A DNA stretch of 64,000 nucleotides from Cyanidiococcus yangmingshanensis (taxonomy: Eukaryota; Rhodophyta; Bangiophyceae; Cyanidiales; Cyanidiaceae). Each line of letters begins with the position of its first letter. Within the stretch, counting starts at the first letter, position 1. The notes below the pieces were generated by a model. The model ran no database searches. It was not told the origin of the DNA and saw only the letters and a program-made list of their open reading frames with translations. Position numbers and translations under genes: made by a program. Where the stretch lies: the NCBI GenBank assembly GCA_013995675.1, contig VWRR01000007.1, forward strand, positions 186,001 to 250,000, in the 5' to 3' direction. This document shows, one piece after another, positions 33,109 through 45,056 of this stretch.

Positions 33109-35512
33109 ATGCATTCCCCAGCTCCCGAATCGTTCGGTGCCTTCCATGCACATCCATGGACGGAACCAGATGAAGATGGACGGAGGCGGTCTCGCTCAAC
33201 GGACTGCGCAGAGATCGGGCGGGGGCGCTTGCCGGCGCGGCGGTTGGCGCGACGCAGCGACGAGCTGTTCGTGCCCTATCTACGCTATCTGATCATGATT
33301 CCAGCTTGTTTTCTTTCCGTTTTTGGCACAGCATTGTATCGAGAAAACTGCATCAAACAGGTTTCATATTCAAGATGTGATAATGTTGCTCGTGACGGTA
33401 TCAAGCGCCGAGAGTTCTCTCTTGTGTGCACGAGACGAAGACGGCCTGGCCGGCCACGACTGCACCGGTTGGTACTCGAGACAACGCAGCAGCCTCAGGG
33501 TTGCACGCAGGTTCTGGAGGAGCTTCTCCAGTCCAGGTTTTCTCAAAATGGTGAAGGAGAAAGAAAAACCATTCGTAAAAACCTCGAGATTCTTCAGCGC
33601 AACCTGGATTGGCGTCAGTGTGCGTTTGATGTGCGACGCTTGCGAGTTCTGGCAAGCCTGGTGGAAGCCGTGGTCCCGCTTGAAACGCTTCCGGAGGTGC
33701 TCAACTGGCTTCAGGGATGTGTTCATGAGCACACCAGTTCCAGGGAGCGAGTAGCTATGTTTTGGTGTCTAGTTCATGCGTGGGAGCGCCTCTTGCTTCG
33801 ATATTCGTCGCGGTCGCTGTTGCGCCGGCTGCAACGGACACCGACTGGAGCCATCACCTTTAGCGCCATACTTTGTGCTCTATCTCGCCGGATTGCACTG
33901 CATGGAGGCAAAGGAGCTTTGGCAAACACTGGTCGCCCAGCGGATCCCGGTTTCATCGTACGCCCTGGGTTATCTCTTGCAAGCGCATTTGCGGGCGGGA
34001 GAACCAGAAAAGGTCCCAATCCTCTTTGGGCTCATGGCTGATCATGGCTGCATGCCTGATCGATTCGCGCTGAACATCCTGTTGAATAGTCTGGGTCAGA
34101 TGGGTCAGGCACGAGAGGCTTTTGCTCTGTTTCGGCTGATGCGCGAGAATCATATCGCCAACAACATCACCTACAATGTTCTGCTGAGCATGTGTCGTCG
34201 ACTTGGTCTGGTCTCCGGCGCGCTGGCACTCAAGGCAGATATGGACCGCCAGCCCAGTATCGAGCCAGACCCGATGACGTATTTGCTATTGATGACGCTG
34301 CTCGCCTCGGTAGACCGGCCTCTAGAGATGCAAACACTCTATCAAGAGATGCGGACGAGAAAGCTTCCCTTGACCGGATCAGCGCTGAATGCGTATATCG
34401 GCTTTTTGTACAAAAGAGGAAAATTTGAGCTCGTCCTGTCGGTTTATTTGGACGCAATCCATGGTTGCATGGAAATTCTGCAATCGACGCCAAGTGGTGT
34501 GCCAGCAGACCCACAGGCGGGAGCCGATGACCTGACAAATCATACCCTGGTGCCTGAAGAAGAGTCGCCTTGCCCCGACCGCCATCTATCCGGTCTCGCT
34601 TGCGGTCTGAACCAAGACCCAGCCGCACTGCGAAAAGCAGCACTGATGCATTTGAATGCTCCAGCAGACACTTTTGTCCACGTCGTGCTGGCGTGCACCA
34701 AAAGCCTACTGAAAGCAGAGGCGGTCCAGGCATATCAGGATATGCAGGCCTGTGGTCACCGCCTAAACAACGGTGGATACAATGCGCTCATTGAGCTCTG
34801 CTGCCGCAGCGGTGACATTGCCAGAGGACTTGAACTATTCACCGAAATGCGCCGTTTGGGCCTCGAGCCAAATACCACCACCTACGCTCTTGTCATTCGG
34901 GATATCGCGACTCTAGTGGCGGATGTCCAGCGGCAGCTCAGCCGCGTCACCTGTAGCAGCATGGACTCGGCCTCTGGTTCTATCGACTCCCAGGTTTTGC
35001 AGGAACGTGCGCACTTGTTGATCAGGCAAGCCCTCCAATTCTTCGCAGATATGCGGTCCCGTTCACACGCACCGAGCCGTATGGTTTACAAGGCATTGGT
35101 CCAGGCTTGTGCAGCTACCGGTCAAGCCAAAAACCTGGCGGAGCTGTTGATTGCCCATGAAACCACCCCATCATCCATAGAGCAACTCGTCGCAGCGGAG
35201 CTCGTGGATTCGTTGCTTAACCAGAGGCACATCGAGACGGCGTTGCGATTCGTGGAGCACATGGCTGTGCTGGGACTACGCCTCAGCGTGATTACCTGTC
35301 GGACGCTGATCGACACCCTGGGTCGAGCGAAGGACGCCAACGGTGTGATGCGAATCTGTTCGCTGATGCTCAAACACGGCATCGAAATCAATCATATTAC
35401 CCTGCGTATCATTGAGCGTGCCTTGATGCATCACGATTTGCCGCAACACGTGCCATCGCATGTTGAGGAGCGTGCCAAGATTCTCCTACAACGTCTTCGA
35501 GCCGGCCAGTAA
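33109..35512 (+). CDS. Pentatricopeptide repeat protein, probably organellar (one frame break)
   Basis: PPR proteins bind organelle RNA and act in its processing, stability or translation. Repeats of about 35 residues with the usual helix pattern are visible. Examples are MPDRFALNILLNSLGQMGQAR..ALFRLMRENHIANNITYNVLL, YNALIELCCRSGDIARGLELF..MRRLGLEPNTTTYALVI, and MVYKALVQACAATGQ. More degenerate repeats lie on either side. No DYW or SMR domain is seen. The frame changes once by an extra base near 33880-33895, inside a repeat (ITFSAILCALSR joins GLHCMEAKELWQ). The start is uncertain: in-frame ATGs are at 33109 and 33295. The N-terminus is basic, which suits a targeting peptide. Confidence 0.84.
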
Positions 35513-36231
35513 AAGAGCGCAGACAATGACTATCAGATCTGCTCTTGTGGAGGCAGGTGCAACGAAGACAGAGCAACCCATGTATTGTACGACGCTGTCG
35601 ACGCTTCTGATTCTGCAGAGGCTTGTTGCGCTTCACAAATCGTCACAGTTGTTGCTGGTATCTCTAACGGTGCGTCATGGACATTGTCTGGTGTGAAGAG
35701 TATCATTGCGGTTCGCAAAGATGCGGGAGCACAGCTTTTGGCGCTGAGGTGTGCGTACACAACTCGTCGGAAACTCGAAAGCAGCCCCTCGTCGAACGTG
35801 TGAACAGGGCGGTCTAAACGTGCATGAGGCGACGCTTGCTCCGCCTGTTCTCCCAGTCCGGTAACCCTCGACCGCACACTCCTGGAGGAAACAGCTCCTC
35901 GAGATTGCCGAAAGGAGCTCACCTCCAGTAGGTCGAGCGCTTCCACTGAGAGGGATCTCCGAAACGAATTGCATCGATCCGTTCGGTGTCGTCATCGAAG
36001 CGTTGATCTGACTTGCCGCTAGCAAGCCGTTGCGTTGGTATCCGTTCCGCCGTCTCCAGAACCGTCCGCTGAGGCGACGCTTTCGAGCCGGAGAAAACAC
36101 ACACAAGTTGCTGGCACGTTGATGCACCACGATTCCGAGTGATCTGGTGGCGAATCTTGTGTCTGTACCCCGCATCTGGCGAACGCAACTATCGTGTTGC
36201 TACGAAACCGATCCCTGTCCTATCCGAACAT
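35513..36231. other. Convergent intergenic region
   Basis: About 720 bp between the ends of the PPR and GDT1-like genes; nothing recognised. Confidence 0.4.
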
Positions 36232-37245
36232 TCATGAATCCGCATGATCCGTGCAGAAAGATAGGACTCCAAACAGGATGAACAGCACTCCACCGCACAA
36301 GGCAATGAAACGCTCGGGAATTTTGTGGGCAACCAGTCGCCCGCCAATGACCGCCAAGCCTGTACACAACAGATGACCGAACGACGCGCCAAGAACAACG
36401 CCGTGTAGGTTGCGATGAGCCGCCAACGCAATCGTCGCAATTTGACTTCGATCACCCCATTCGGCTAGGAAGGTCAACGTAAAGGCCCTCAAAAACAACG
36501 GAGAGAAACACACTTGTGCGAGTGTTTCCAACGCCTGCAGCCTCTCCCGAATGTGGTCCAACCAGGTGGCATTTGCGCCTGTCGACGCGTTGCTGGTCCG
36601 TGAATCCGTCTCTGGTACCGTGCCGGCTTCGTCTCCGCTAACTCGAACCGGCCGCTCTCGCTCCCGAGCAAGTTTCTCCTCCAAGACCTGCCAATCATTC
36701 TCGTAACCCAGGTTGCCTTCCGAGTGCGTTTCGGCGACGTTCATCGGCTCGCTATCCGCCTGTTCATGAGCGCGATTTCGTTTCTGACACAGACGCCAAT
36801 AGTCGCGAATCATCTGCACACCAAAGTATAGGAAAAGAACGCCGGCCAAGATGCTTGTATACTTGGGCGAGAAAAGTTTCGGAAAAGTACGCCCCAGGAG
36901 CGCTGACAGCACGGTCATGATGAGCAATGCGCTCAGCGCGCCCTGCAGTACCGTAAAGCGTGAGTTACGGGCCGCCAGCACCGCAGCGATGAAGAACGTC
37001 TTGTCGCCTAGTTCGGTGACCAGAATCATGCCCAGCGATTGATACGTGGCCACTGAAAACGTACGCGCTTTCAGTTCCTTCATAACAAACTTGGACTGCG
37101 CCAACTGTTTCCGCTCGGCCACGTTGGTTTCGACGTAGCCGACGTTCTGCGGAGTGCCGCGGTGCTGCGCCCGCATCCCTGGTCTCTCCATACTCCCAAA
37201 GGGGCGGGGGTGTACCATCGCGCCCCTGTTCGCCGCTGAGCCCAT
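36232..37245 (-). CDS. GDT1/TMEM165-family (UPF0016) Mn2+/Ca2+ transporter; start unresolved
   Basis: Membrane cation transporter family. TMEM165/Gdt1 acts in the Golgi and PAM71/CMT1 in chloroplasts, supplying Mn2+ and exchanging Ca2+ or H+. Two halves of three membrane helices each carry the signature E-x-G-D-(K/R)-(T/S): ILVTELGDKTFFIAAVLAAR in the first and FLAEWGDRSQIATIALAAH in the second. A charged loop of about 110 residues joins them. The first in-frame ATG is at 37245. However, the frame is open to about 37923 with no ATG, and it contains a hydrophobic segment (ALLLVVLIFVAVAKV) just upstream that looks like a thylakoid, envelope or secretory leader. The true start is probably upstream, hidden by a frame error or an unseen exon. 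A plastid form is plausible in a red alga. Confidence 0.88.
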   Translation of the reverse strand: MGSAANRGAMVHPRPFGSMERPGMRAQHRGTPQNVGYVETNVAERKQLAQSKFVMKELKARTFSVATYQSLGMILVTELGDKTFFIAAVLAARNSRFTVLQGALSALLIMTVLSALLGRTFPKLFSPKYTSILAGVLFLYFGVQMIRDYWRLCQKRNRAHEQADSEPMNVAETHSEGNLGYENDWQVLEEKLARERERPVRVSGDEAGTVPETDSRTSNASTGANATWLDHIRERLQALETLAQVCFSPLFLRAFTLTFLAEWGDRSQIATIALAAHRNLHGVVLGASFGHLLCTGLAVIGGRLVAHKIPERFIALCGGVLFILFGVLSFCTDHADS

Positions 37246-38612
37246 AGACACTGGCGCCTGAGGCACTGCAACGGCGGTCGCCCCGTGCGGGACCTTTGCC
37301 ACTGCCACAAAAATCAGCACAACCAGCAACAGCGCTGCACGGAACGAGTGGCAGCCACGAAACTCACTCTGTAAGTGACCATAACCCGATCCATACGTGA
37401 TTTGAGGTCTGGAACAACAACCATCACGGCTTCTGCTTCCGATGCGCGCAGCAACCCGAGCAACGAAAATCAGACCCGAAGACCAAACTCGCTCGCCCAG
37501 GTCAGTCGTTTCCTCGTGCACTATCGACGTTGGTATTGAACACGTAATCACGCACCTTCTGACACTGAGACGATCCCTCAGACCCCTGCGCAGTCGAACA
37601 GAGAATACTATCCGTTCTCTGCGACTGAGATTCGTCTCCGATAAGGATTCATGGCGGATGCGGTTTTGCGTTGGCCTCGGCGTCGATACCCGCGGGGGCA
37701 GGCCCCAGCCATGCTGCGATGAAGAATCGCGTATCGCCGCCGGGTCTCGAATCCGCCGCGGCGCGCGCCCCAGGGCGTTGCAATGCAGACGCCGCGACAG
37801 CCCCTCATGCGATCGTCGCCAAGGTGGCGGTTTTTCGCTCAAATCTACGATCAAGCGGCCCTCGGGTGGCGACGACGACGACGACGGCAAATGCGATTCA
37901 GAGGATACGGCCGTGGCACGCAACGCCCTCGATGGATGCGCAACGCGCCCAGGCGTGGATGGGTTGACGGGCTAAGACCGGATCATTGTCGCTGGGGGGA
38001 ACGCGATGCACGGGCGATGCGCGCCCTGGCCCATGCATGTACGCAAGGAGATCGGATACCGATCGTGCAGTTGCCGATGTCTCTGTTTATTGGGTTGCCA
38101 GCTGGCTTGGTGCGGGTGATCTCGGGGTGATCGGCGAACGCTGGAGTCCAGGAACCTGTTTCTAGGTTCGGGTCTTATCGTCAACGTGTGCGGAGCGAAT
38201 GAGTTCGTAAATGGATAGACGCGCACGAGTTTCGTCATGAACACAGTGACGCTGATCGAGAAGAGTGTTTCATTCTGAATGGGTGGCTGAGACTGCTACT
38301 TTATATTCGGTGGCGGAACAGAGCGCGGTAGAGAGGGCACTGATGCAAAGGCGTGCGGTGCGTCGCACTCTGGAACCCTCAGCTCATCTCAGGTATGTCA
38401 TTTTTGGCTCGCTTGCTCGACGAAAATCTAGAAACATGCCGCAACGATGAGAGATGTGATGACGCGATACGTTCCGTGACGCACGAGCATCATGCATGTT
38501 CCATCTCCATCTGAACAGGTACCTGAATCGTTTGCGACTGTTCATGTGCGTCCTCAATCGGAACTTGTTGCCTGACTTGCCCTCCCCGATCTATGCTGTT
38601 CTCGATGCTGCG
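37246..38612. other. Region upstream of the GDT1-like gene
   Basis: 37246-37923 is an ATG-less minus-strand open frame continuous with the GDT1-like gene, Arg/Ser-rich and including a hydrophobic segment. From 37924 to 38612 nothing is recognised. Confidence 0.35.
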
Positions 38613-40011
38613 TCAATCGATTTCGTCCCACAAATCTGGGCTGGATTCGACGTCTACCCATTCGCGTTGAACACGCTCGGAGAACACGGTGGCGATGTAC
38701 TCGCCGGGGTGGCCGTAGAGTTCGCCCGTATTGGCTTTACCCCAGCTTAAAGGAAGAGCAGGGTTCTTGTCTGGTAGGCCAGCTCGTTTTCGTTGACGCT
38801 GAATAAGATCCAGGTACGGGTTCACTGAAATCAAACAGTATCCATCCGAATGAAGCTCTGCTGGTAATCGCAATTTGCGCTGCACGGCTAGTGCAGCCGG
38901 AAACACATCGCCGACCAGATAGATGTAGTTTCCCCCAAAGTATCGCGCGACTCGCTTGGGCGTCGCCAGGCAGAGCAGGATTTCAGGTTTGAGGAAACGA
39001 TCTCGCTGTATATCGAGCACACGTGGTCCTCGGAGAACATCCCATCCGCAGGGAACGTCAATACTTATGAGCGGCAATAGCGACATGGACAGCGCCTCGA
39101 TGATTGGTGCAAACACCATCAAGGCGGGGCTTGGATGGCCTGCGCTTTCCCCAGAGGTGCCTGATGGTTCTGATTGATCCGAATGAGCGTACAGATCAAT
39201 GTCGGCACCCACAAGCGCGTCAATAACGAAGTCGAAGTAGTAATCTAGTGTCCGCGGAATAAAGTCGAGCATCTCGATGCCAGCTTGGCGTGCCATAGCC
39301 AGACTCGCTTGACGCTGTTCAGGCAACTGCCACGAGTCGCGCAGGGCGCAAAACCAGCGTCTGTCCTCCGCGCGAGAGACTGCCGAAAAATATTCCACAT
39401 CAGGCTCAAACGCTGCAATCATTGTGACAGCGTAACCGCTCTTGGCCAAAGCCATCGCCAACTCGATGCCATAAAGCCCCGTAAGCCACGGTCCCGCGAA
39501 TACCAAAACGCGGCCTCTCTCTGCACCCAGAAACCGTTTCAGCACAGGCATACTCCCTTGGCAGAGTCTCTCCACCAGTGCTTTAACCGACAGATGTTCT
39601 GGCACGAGTTCCTGCAGCATCAGGCAGTGTTCTATTCTAGTCAGTGTACGCGGAAGTATTTCAACTTTCATGCCAGCGGACCCCTTCTTTAAAGTGTAGT
39701 TGACGAGGTGTGAAGCGAGCCATGAACTCGGCCAGAATATCGTTATCACCCGCGTCTGCCGCTTCGTGCTCACCGGTTGCTTGGGCCTGTAACCCGAAAG
39801 AAAGCAAATGCCGCCTTCTCGCTACGCAACGTCGTTGTACCCGCTTCAGCGCTGATGAGGAACGTCCATCGAACTGCCGAGTCACTGGACCCCGTCGCTG
39901 CGAGACCGAATGCTGTTGCCGCTGACACGCAGACCGAGAGTGCTCACCAGAGCTGATCCCGCTCCATACTCGCCTCAACGAACTGTTGAAAGACACACCG
40001 CTGATGAACAT
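38613..40011 (-). CDS. NAXE-like YjeF_N-domain protein
   Basis: The YjeF_N (NAD(P)HX epimerase) fold is recognised from VFAGPWLTGLYGIELAMALA, FVIDALVG with the conserved Asp, PLISIDVPCGWDVLRG, ILLCLATPKRVARYFGG and YIYLVGDVFP. True epimerases repair hydrated NAD(P)H and carry GPGNNGGDG in the first loop; here this reads AGPWLTGLYG, so the substrate loop is altered. After the domain come about 60 residues (SWGKANTGELYGHPGEYIATVF) of a kind I do not recognise in NAXE. The N-terminal segment (ATG 40011, MFISGVSF, Ser/Arg/Gln-rich) suggests organelle import. It joins the main frame across one extra base near 39665-39720. That join is less certain; otherwise the start would be ATG near 39671. Confidence 0.72.
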
Positions 40012-40925
40012 TTTATCCGTGGCCCAACTTTTCTGACAGTCAGCTTCCAAAAGCGGTCCAAAGATAGGCCTGCGAGTGCCTCGAGTATCGAGGAAGGGTA
40101 ACGTTTCTGTCGGCCCGCTGAAATGTCGAGGCAACAACCGAGCCAGTACGGAGCAGGGCGCCTGGGCGGAGAGACTTGTGTATCTTCGCACCAGATCACT
40201 GGGTTCGTCCGGAAAGAAACCCTGTCTCACGAGCAGAGACACAAGCCGGTTCTGTTACTTGCACATCATTACTGCGCGGAATGATAAACTGACATATCCT
40301 ATACTATGGAGTTTCGCCTCGATCGCCTGTGGTAACATCGTCGTCACTGGCCAGCCTTGTGAATCGACCATTCGTTCCTGTCGCTGGACTCGAGTTGGGG
40401 TCAACCCTCGACGGGTGCATCGGTCTCCGTTCGCTGCGAGTTGGAGCTATATCCATGTTTCCATGAATTCCCATTCAAACTTTTTCCGTCGAAATGCACA
40501 CGTCAAGGTTCAAAAGTCATCGCTCGTTCAATTCAAGCTTCTCTTTCGACGCTTTCGGGGGCACCCACCACCACGAACCGTCATCCGTACTGAACAAAAG
40601 AGACCTGCGACTCGTTCACATCGAGCTTTTGGATCTCCGCTTTCCTGGCCCATATTATCCATCCAGAGACTCCAGTATATTTCTCTATGGATGCGAACTC
40701 TCATACGACTGCGACAAAGGTATCGATATGCCTCGTATGGGCCATGAACAGGCAGAGACCAATGTCTTGGAGCGGGAGCGCTTCACAGACGCGTTCCAGC
40801 GGTGTCCATTTCAACTCGTGGCCGTTCCGAAAACGCGACGCTAGCACGAGCTTTGGAAGCGAGGTTCTCTCCTAGGGTCATGGGACCAAATTGAACGCTA
40901 TTGAGCCGATAGGCTTATTTATTTG
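40012..40925. other. Intergenic between NAXE-like and REV1 starts
   Basis: An ATG-started frame of 116 codons at 40494-40844 (+) has balanced amino-acid content (HIELLDLRFPGPYYPSRD) but matches nothing I know. It may be a small gene or chance. No other feature seen. Confidence 0.3.
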
Positions 40926-43900
40926 ATGATGAATATTGTTGAGAGGAAAAATAATGGCCTTGGAGATGCCTTCTCGGCAGGGTCAAGGTCGGCGACGGCT
41001 CCGTCACGACGTCCTGTGGCGTTTGAATCCTTCGGAGAGTACATGGCTGTGAAGGAGCAGAAACTGCGTGTCCAGCAACAAGACGACGCAATGGCTTCCG
41101 TAGGTGTGCTTCAGGTTGCCCGTGGCCCTTTGTGGGGCGTTTGCGTTTGGGTTGACGGCCGCACTGATCCCCCTCGTGACGCTCTGCGTACGCTCGTAAC
41201 GCAAGCTGGTGGCCGTTTTGAAACATATTTGCACCGTGAGCTTGTAACGCACGTCGTCGGCACACACTTTGCTCGTGGTCGAGCGATGGAACTTCGACGA
41301 GCAGTTCAGACTCGTCGTGGTGGTGCCACGCGGCCACTGTACGTGGTAAAACCAGCCTGGATCCTGGATAGCATCCGTGCTGGTCGACCATTACCAGAGT
41401 GGCAGTACGGTGTCGACGAGATCAGTCGCGACTCGAGGCAAACCGTACTACCTGTTTCACGACCAGGGTGCGTCCCGTCAGAGGAAGATGCCGATGCGAT
41501 GTCGCGTTTGGACTTGCCTCCGTCTGTTCCCTGTGGGCCAGAGACACCCATCGAATCGAACACATCGCTGACTGAAGAGGAATCCGCTGCGTCGGAATCG
41601 TCGGAACATTGGCAGAGCGATAAGATGGAATGCACCGACTTTGGTGTCTCCACGTCAGCGCCGACCATGGCGTATGCTCTGCGAGGGCTTCTCTCAAGCC
41701 GAGAGAATCCCCATTTCGTGCGCGACTTTTTCGCTCAGTCTCGCTTGCATTTTATTGGTTCGTTTCGTGAGACCTACGAGACGATTCTACGAAGACTGCA
41801 AAGTGATCGGCAGCCGTCGTCTCTGGACAGGATGCCACAGACGCTACCACGTCGCGATCGTTTTGTCCTTCACGTCGACATGGATGCGTTCTTTGTTTCA
41901 GTCTCTCTGGCGAAACGCCCTCATTTGCGCGGAAAGCCAGTAGCTGTCTGTCACTCGGGTACGGGTGAGCACAGTCGTGCTGAAATATCCTCCGCATCCT
42001 ATGAGGCTCGAGCACGAGGCGTTCGAGCGAATATGTTCTTCGGCGAGGCCCGACGACTTTGTCCGGAGCTCGTCATGGTCCCGTATGATTTTTCTGCCTA
42101 CAAAGCGGCTTGTGAAGTGCTTTATCGAATTTTTTTCGCCGAAGCTGATCTTGTTGAAGGCGTCAGCATTGATGAGGCCTATTTATTGCTCCAGCACTGC
42201 AGTGAGGTGGAGCGAGCGGAAGAGATCGCCTCTCGGATCCGCCAACGCATCCTCCAGGAGATCGAAGGCTGCACTGCCTCTATTGGTATCGGTCGAAACA
42301 AGTTATTTGCCCGTTTGGCTACCAAGTACGGCAAGGAGAAACTGGGGAAAGGCTCTCAGTTCGTGCTCATCGACCGAGCTCACCCAGACGGTTTTGGATC
42401 GCCCATGGGAGCTGCGTTGCGTTCATTCCTGGACGAAGTGCCCATCAGGGCCATTCCTGGCGTCGGTTGGAGCACCGAAGCGCGACTGCGAGATGCCATG
42501 AAGGCCACGTCGGGATCATCACAGGACAATGAAGTGCTCCTGGTAGCCTCTGTACGCGAGCATTTCAACCTCGAGGGACTTGAAAAGCTTTTGGGCTCGG
42601 CGAATGGAAATCGACTGTACCGTTTTCTAGATGGTATGGACTCGCGCCCAGTGCAGCCAATCGGGCCTCGCAAGTCAGTCAGTGCTCAGATTGGATGGGG
42701 TATCCGCTTCCTCTCGACTGAGGAGGACAAGGTGCGCAGCTTTATGATCGATCTCTCCCTGGTGGCTCGCTGATAGACTTTGCGAGGCACGTATCGCGCG
42801 CTGCAATACAGTGACCGTCACCGCACTTCGTCGTCAGGCCGGCGCAGGAATGCCATACAAGCCGCTCGGTCACGGCCTGTGTGATGAGTACTCGGCCACA
42901 ACCTCAGTACAGTGGTATCGATGCGCACAGGATCCGTCTCTGCAGCGAAAAGTGGATCAGGAATTCGCAGAGACGGTGTGGAATCTGTACCGGACATTGC
43001 AGATCCCTCATGCGGAATTACGAGGGGCCGGTGTGCACGCTCGCAAACTCGCAGAGCATCGACTCGGGCCTGGTATGTCGTCGAGAAGTGACACCTCGAC
43101 AACAACTCCTATTCCGCAACAATTGCATCTTCATGCCCTATGGAAGACAAACTCGAGGGTGTCCCGCAGCGAGCCAGACGCTTCGGACAAAGACGCAGAG
43201 GTGTGCACCGCCCCCGCCGCCACCCCGTTCCGTATCACCCTTGACGTCGACAAGAGCAATGTTGCGGGCCCAGGACGGCGCTCGCTCTATTTCGTCAACC
43301 TTGGTGGAAGGGCAACCTGTTTCAGTTGTTCGGCGCGCGTTCATGGAGCCCACGAATGCATCATCCTTGAGAACAGCGGCTGCACACCTCTCTACACCTT
43401 ATCAGCGATGATGCGCTCCTCAACAGGTGCTTCATTCGATTGCTGCGGAATCGATTGTCACGAGTCGTCTTTATTCTCCATGGAGATGAGGCCACCAGCA
43501 CCTCCTGATGTCGATCTTGAGGTGTGGAATGCACTACCGACTGAGGTCGCTCGCCAAGTCTGGAAAGAAAACCTCGCCCAGAACCAGGTACGCCGATGGA
43601 AGCGGCATCGACCTCGTCGAACAAACGGAGTCCTCAGGACGGCCGAGAACATCTTCCAGCCGACCTTGTCTCTCTTCGCAGAGATGCGCGCTGGCCAAGT
43701 GAGCCACAATGGAGCGGTTATCTGCACCCATAACCAGGAATGCTTCTGGCGTACAACAAAACCAGTACGTGTCGTCGAACGTCGGACACGCAAACCTAAC
43801 GACGACGAGACCTCTGGACAATATCACGCTCCAGCAGAGCCGCTGCTACCACTTGGGGACTGGTCGATGCTTATCGAACAGTATTTCCAACGGTTGGCAT

Positions 43901-44220
43901 TGGGGCGAGTAGCGATCGGTCATGATCTGGATCGTTCATGGTCCGAGTTCAGTGCCAAAGTATCGAGCTTTCTTCAGGAGCTCGTGTTTGCTCGACAATG
44001 GTCGTATCTCTGTGCATTTTTGGAACTGCTACGCGTCAAGCTCCGGTCATTTGGTTCGCAAATCTGGCCGGGTTACGCGTCAGCAGCAAGCGCCTATTCG
44101 AACTGGGTCAACAGTGTCCAACGTGCTTGGGTTCAGCTATGGGACGACCAAGGTATCCCGATACCAACGGGCTCGTCATCCCTTGCGATTCGCCCCTTTC
44201 AATGCCATCAAACGATCTGA
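40926..44220 (+). CDS. REV1: DNA repair polymerase REV1 (one frame break)
   Basis: Y-family deoxycytidyl transferase that scaffolds translesion synthesis in the nucleus. Order of parts: the REV1-specific FGEYMAVKEQKL, a BRCT domain (GVCVWVDG to VVKPAWILDSI), the N-digit FFAQSRLHFIGSF, and palm motifs HVDMDAFFVSV and SIDEAYLL with catalytic acids. Then follow IGIGRNKLFARLATKYGK, the HhH region (IRAIPGVGW) and the little finger. The little finger is split by one extra base near 42755-42768; it continues LADRLCEARIARCNTVTV, YKPLGHGLCDEYS and AELRGAGVHARKL. A ubiquitin-binding motif (VDLEVWNALPTEVARQV) and a C-terminal helical domain, which in homologues binds REV7 and other polymerases, follow. 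Start is the first ATG (40926). Confidence 0.94.
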
Positions 44221-45056
44221 ACGAGTTTTGCAGGCACTGGATCACGCTCGGTTGCGCGAGTTGCTCTCTGGCACGCTGCCTGCTCATCCCAGCACAGATC
44301 ATAAACCAGTTCGTCAGCTAGCGCTCTGCTTAAACTGAAGATGAGACAGGCCGCCAGCAAGATTCGGACATGACCCCTGACCGTGCCGTGATACCATTTC
44401 GGTTGATCCTCAGAGAGGCAAACCACAAGCACCCTTGGGCGGCACGAACAGCACCATTCCGTTACGTCATTTGGGTATATATCTTGGCCTACGCACGAGA
44501 CCGTACACGAGCGGCTGTACTGGCGAGATGATGTTTCTCAGCGCCAAAGCGACGCGTAGGCCGCCAGGAATACAACAACATCTCATGCAGTGCACGATGA
44601 ACTACTGTCCTGTTGTTTCCAAGAGCAATCGGTTTCGTGTCCATCTCGATGTGGCCCGGCCGAGATAAACTCCAGTGCACCAGACATCAAGGGTGGCGAT
44701 ATCGTAAAGGCACTCATGCAGTCCCCGGCCATTCGTGAATTCGTATTCCCTCACCTTGGGTTCCGGAATGTTCTGTGTCTCTTCAAGACAATTGTCCATT
44801 TCAATTGGTGATGCATTGTTCTCACTTTGAGGGGCGCTGCAACGCACAATCTAAAGCCAGTCTCTGGTGGCTCCGCTTCGAGAGCGGCACCCGTGCATTT
44901 CATTCGGTGACGCACTCTTTTGAGTCTGAGGAGTGCAACGATGCACCGTGCGGGTCGAGCACCAGCCCCCATGCCTTGTCACTCTTCGTGATCGATGCGT
45001 CTTTCGCAGTTCGGTTCGGGAGACTTGCACTCCCGATATTTTGTTCGCTTGCAAGG
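44221..45056. other. Convergent intergenic region
   Basis: About 840 bp between the 3' ends of REV1 and the next minus-strand ORF. Short overlapping frames only; nothing recognised. Confidence 0.4.

Noticed and set aside
36232-37923. 563-residue GDT1-like protein starting at 37923
   Set aside because: The first codon is TTG, and most of the upstream 226 codons look unlike protein apart from the hydrophobic segment.
11880-44220. Programmed +1 ribosomal frameshifting as the explanation for the broken frames
   Set aside because: The seams share no slippery sequence or stop context, CRM1 also has changes in the opposite sense, and other long genes (GlnRS, CCT4, UBL-FKBP) are unbroken. Kept only as an alternative.
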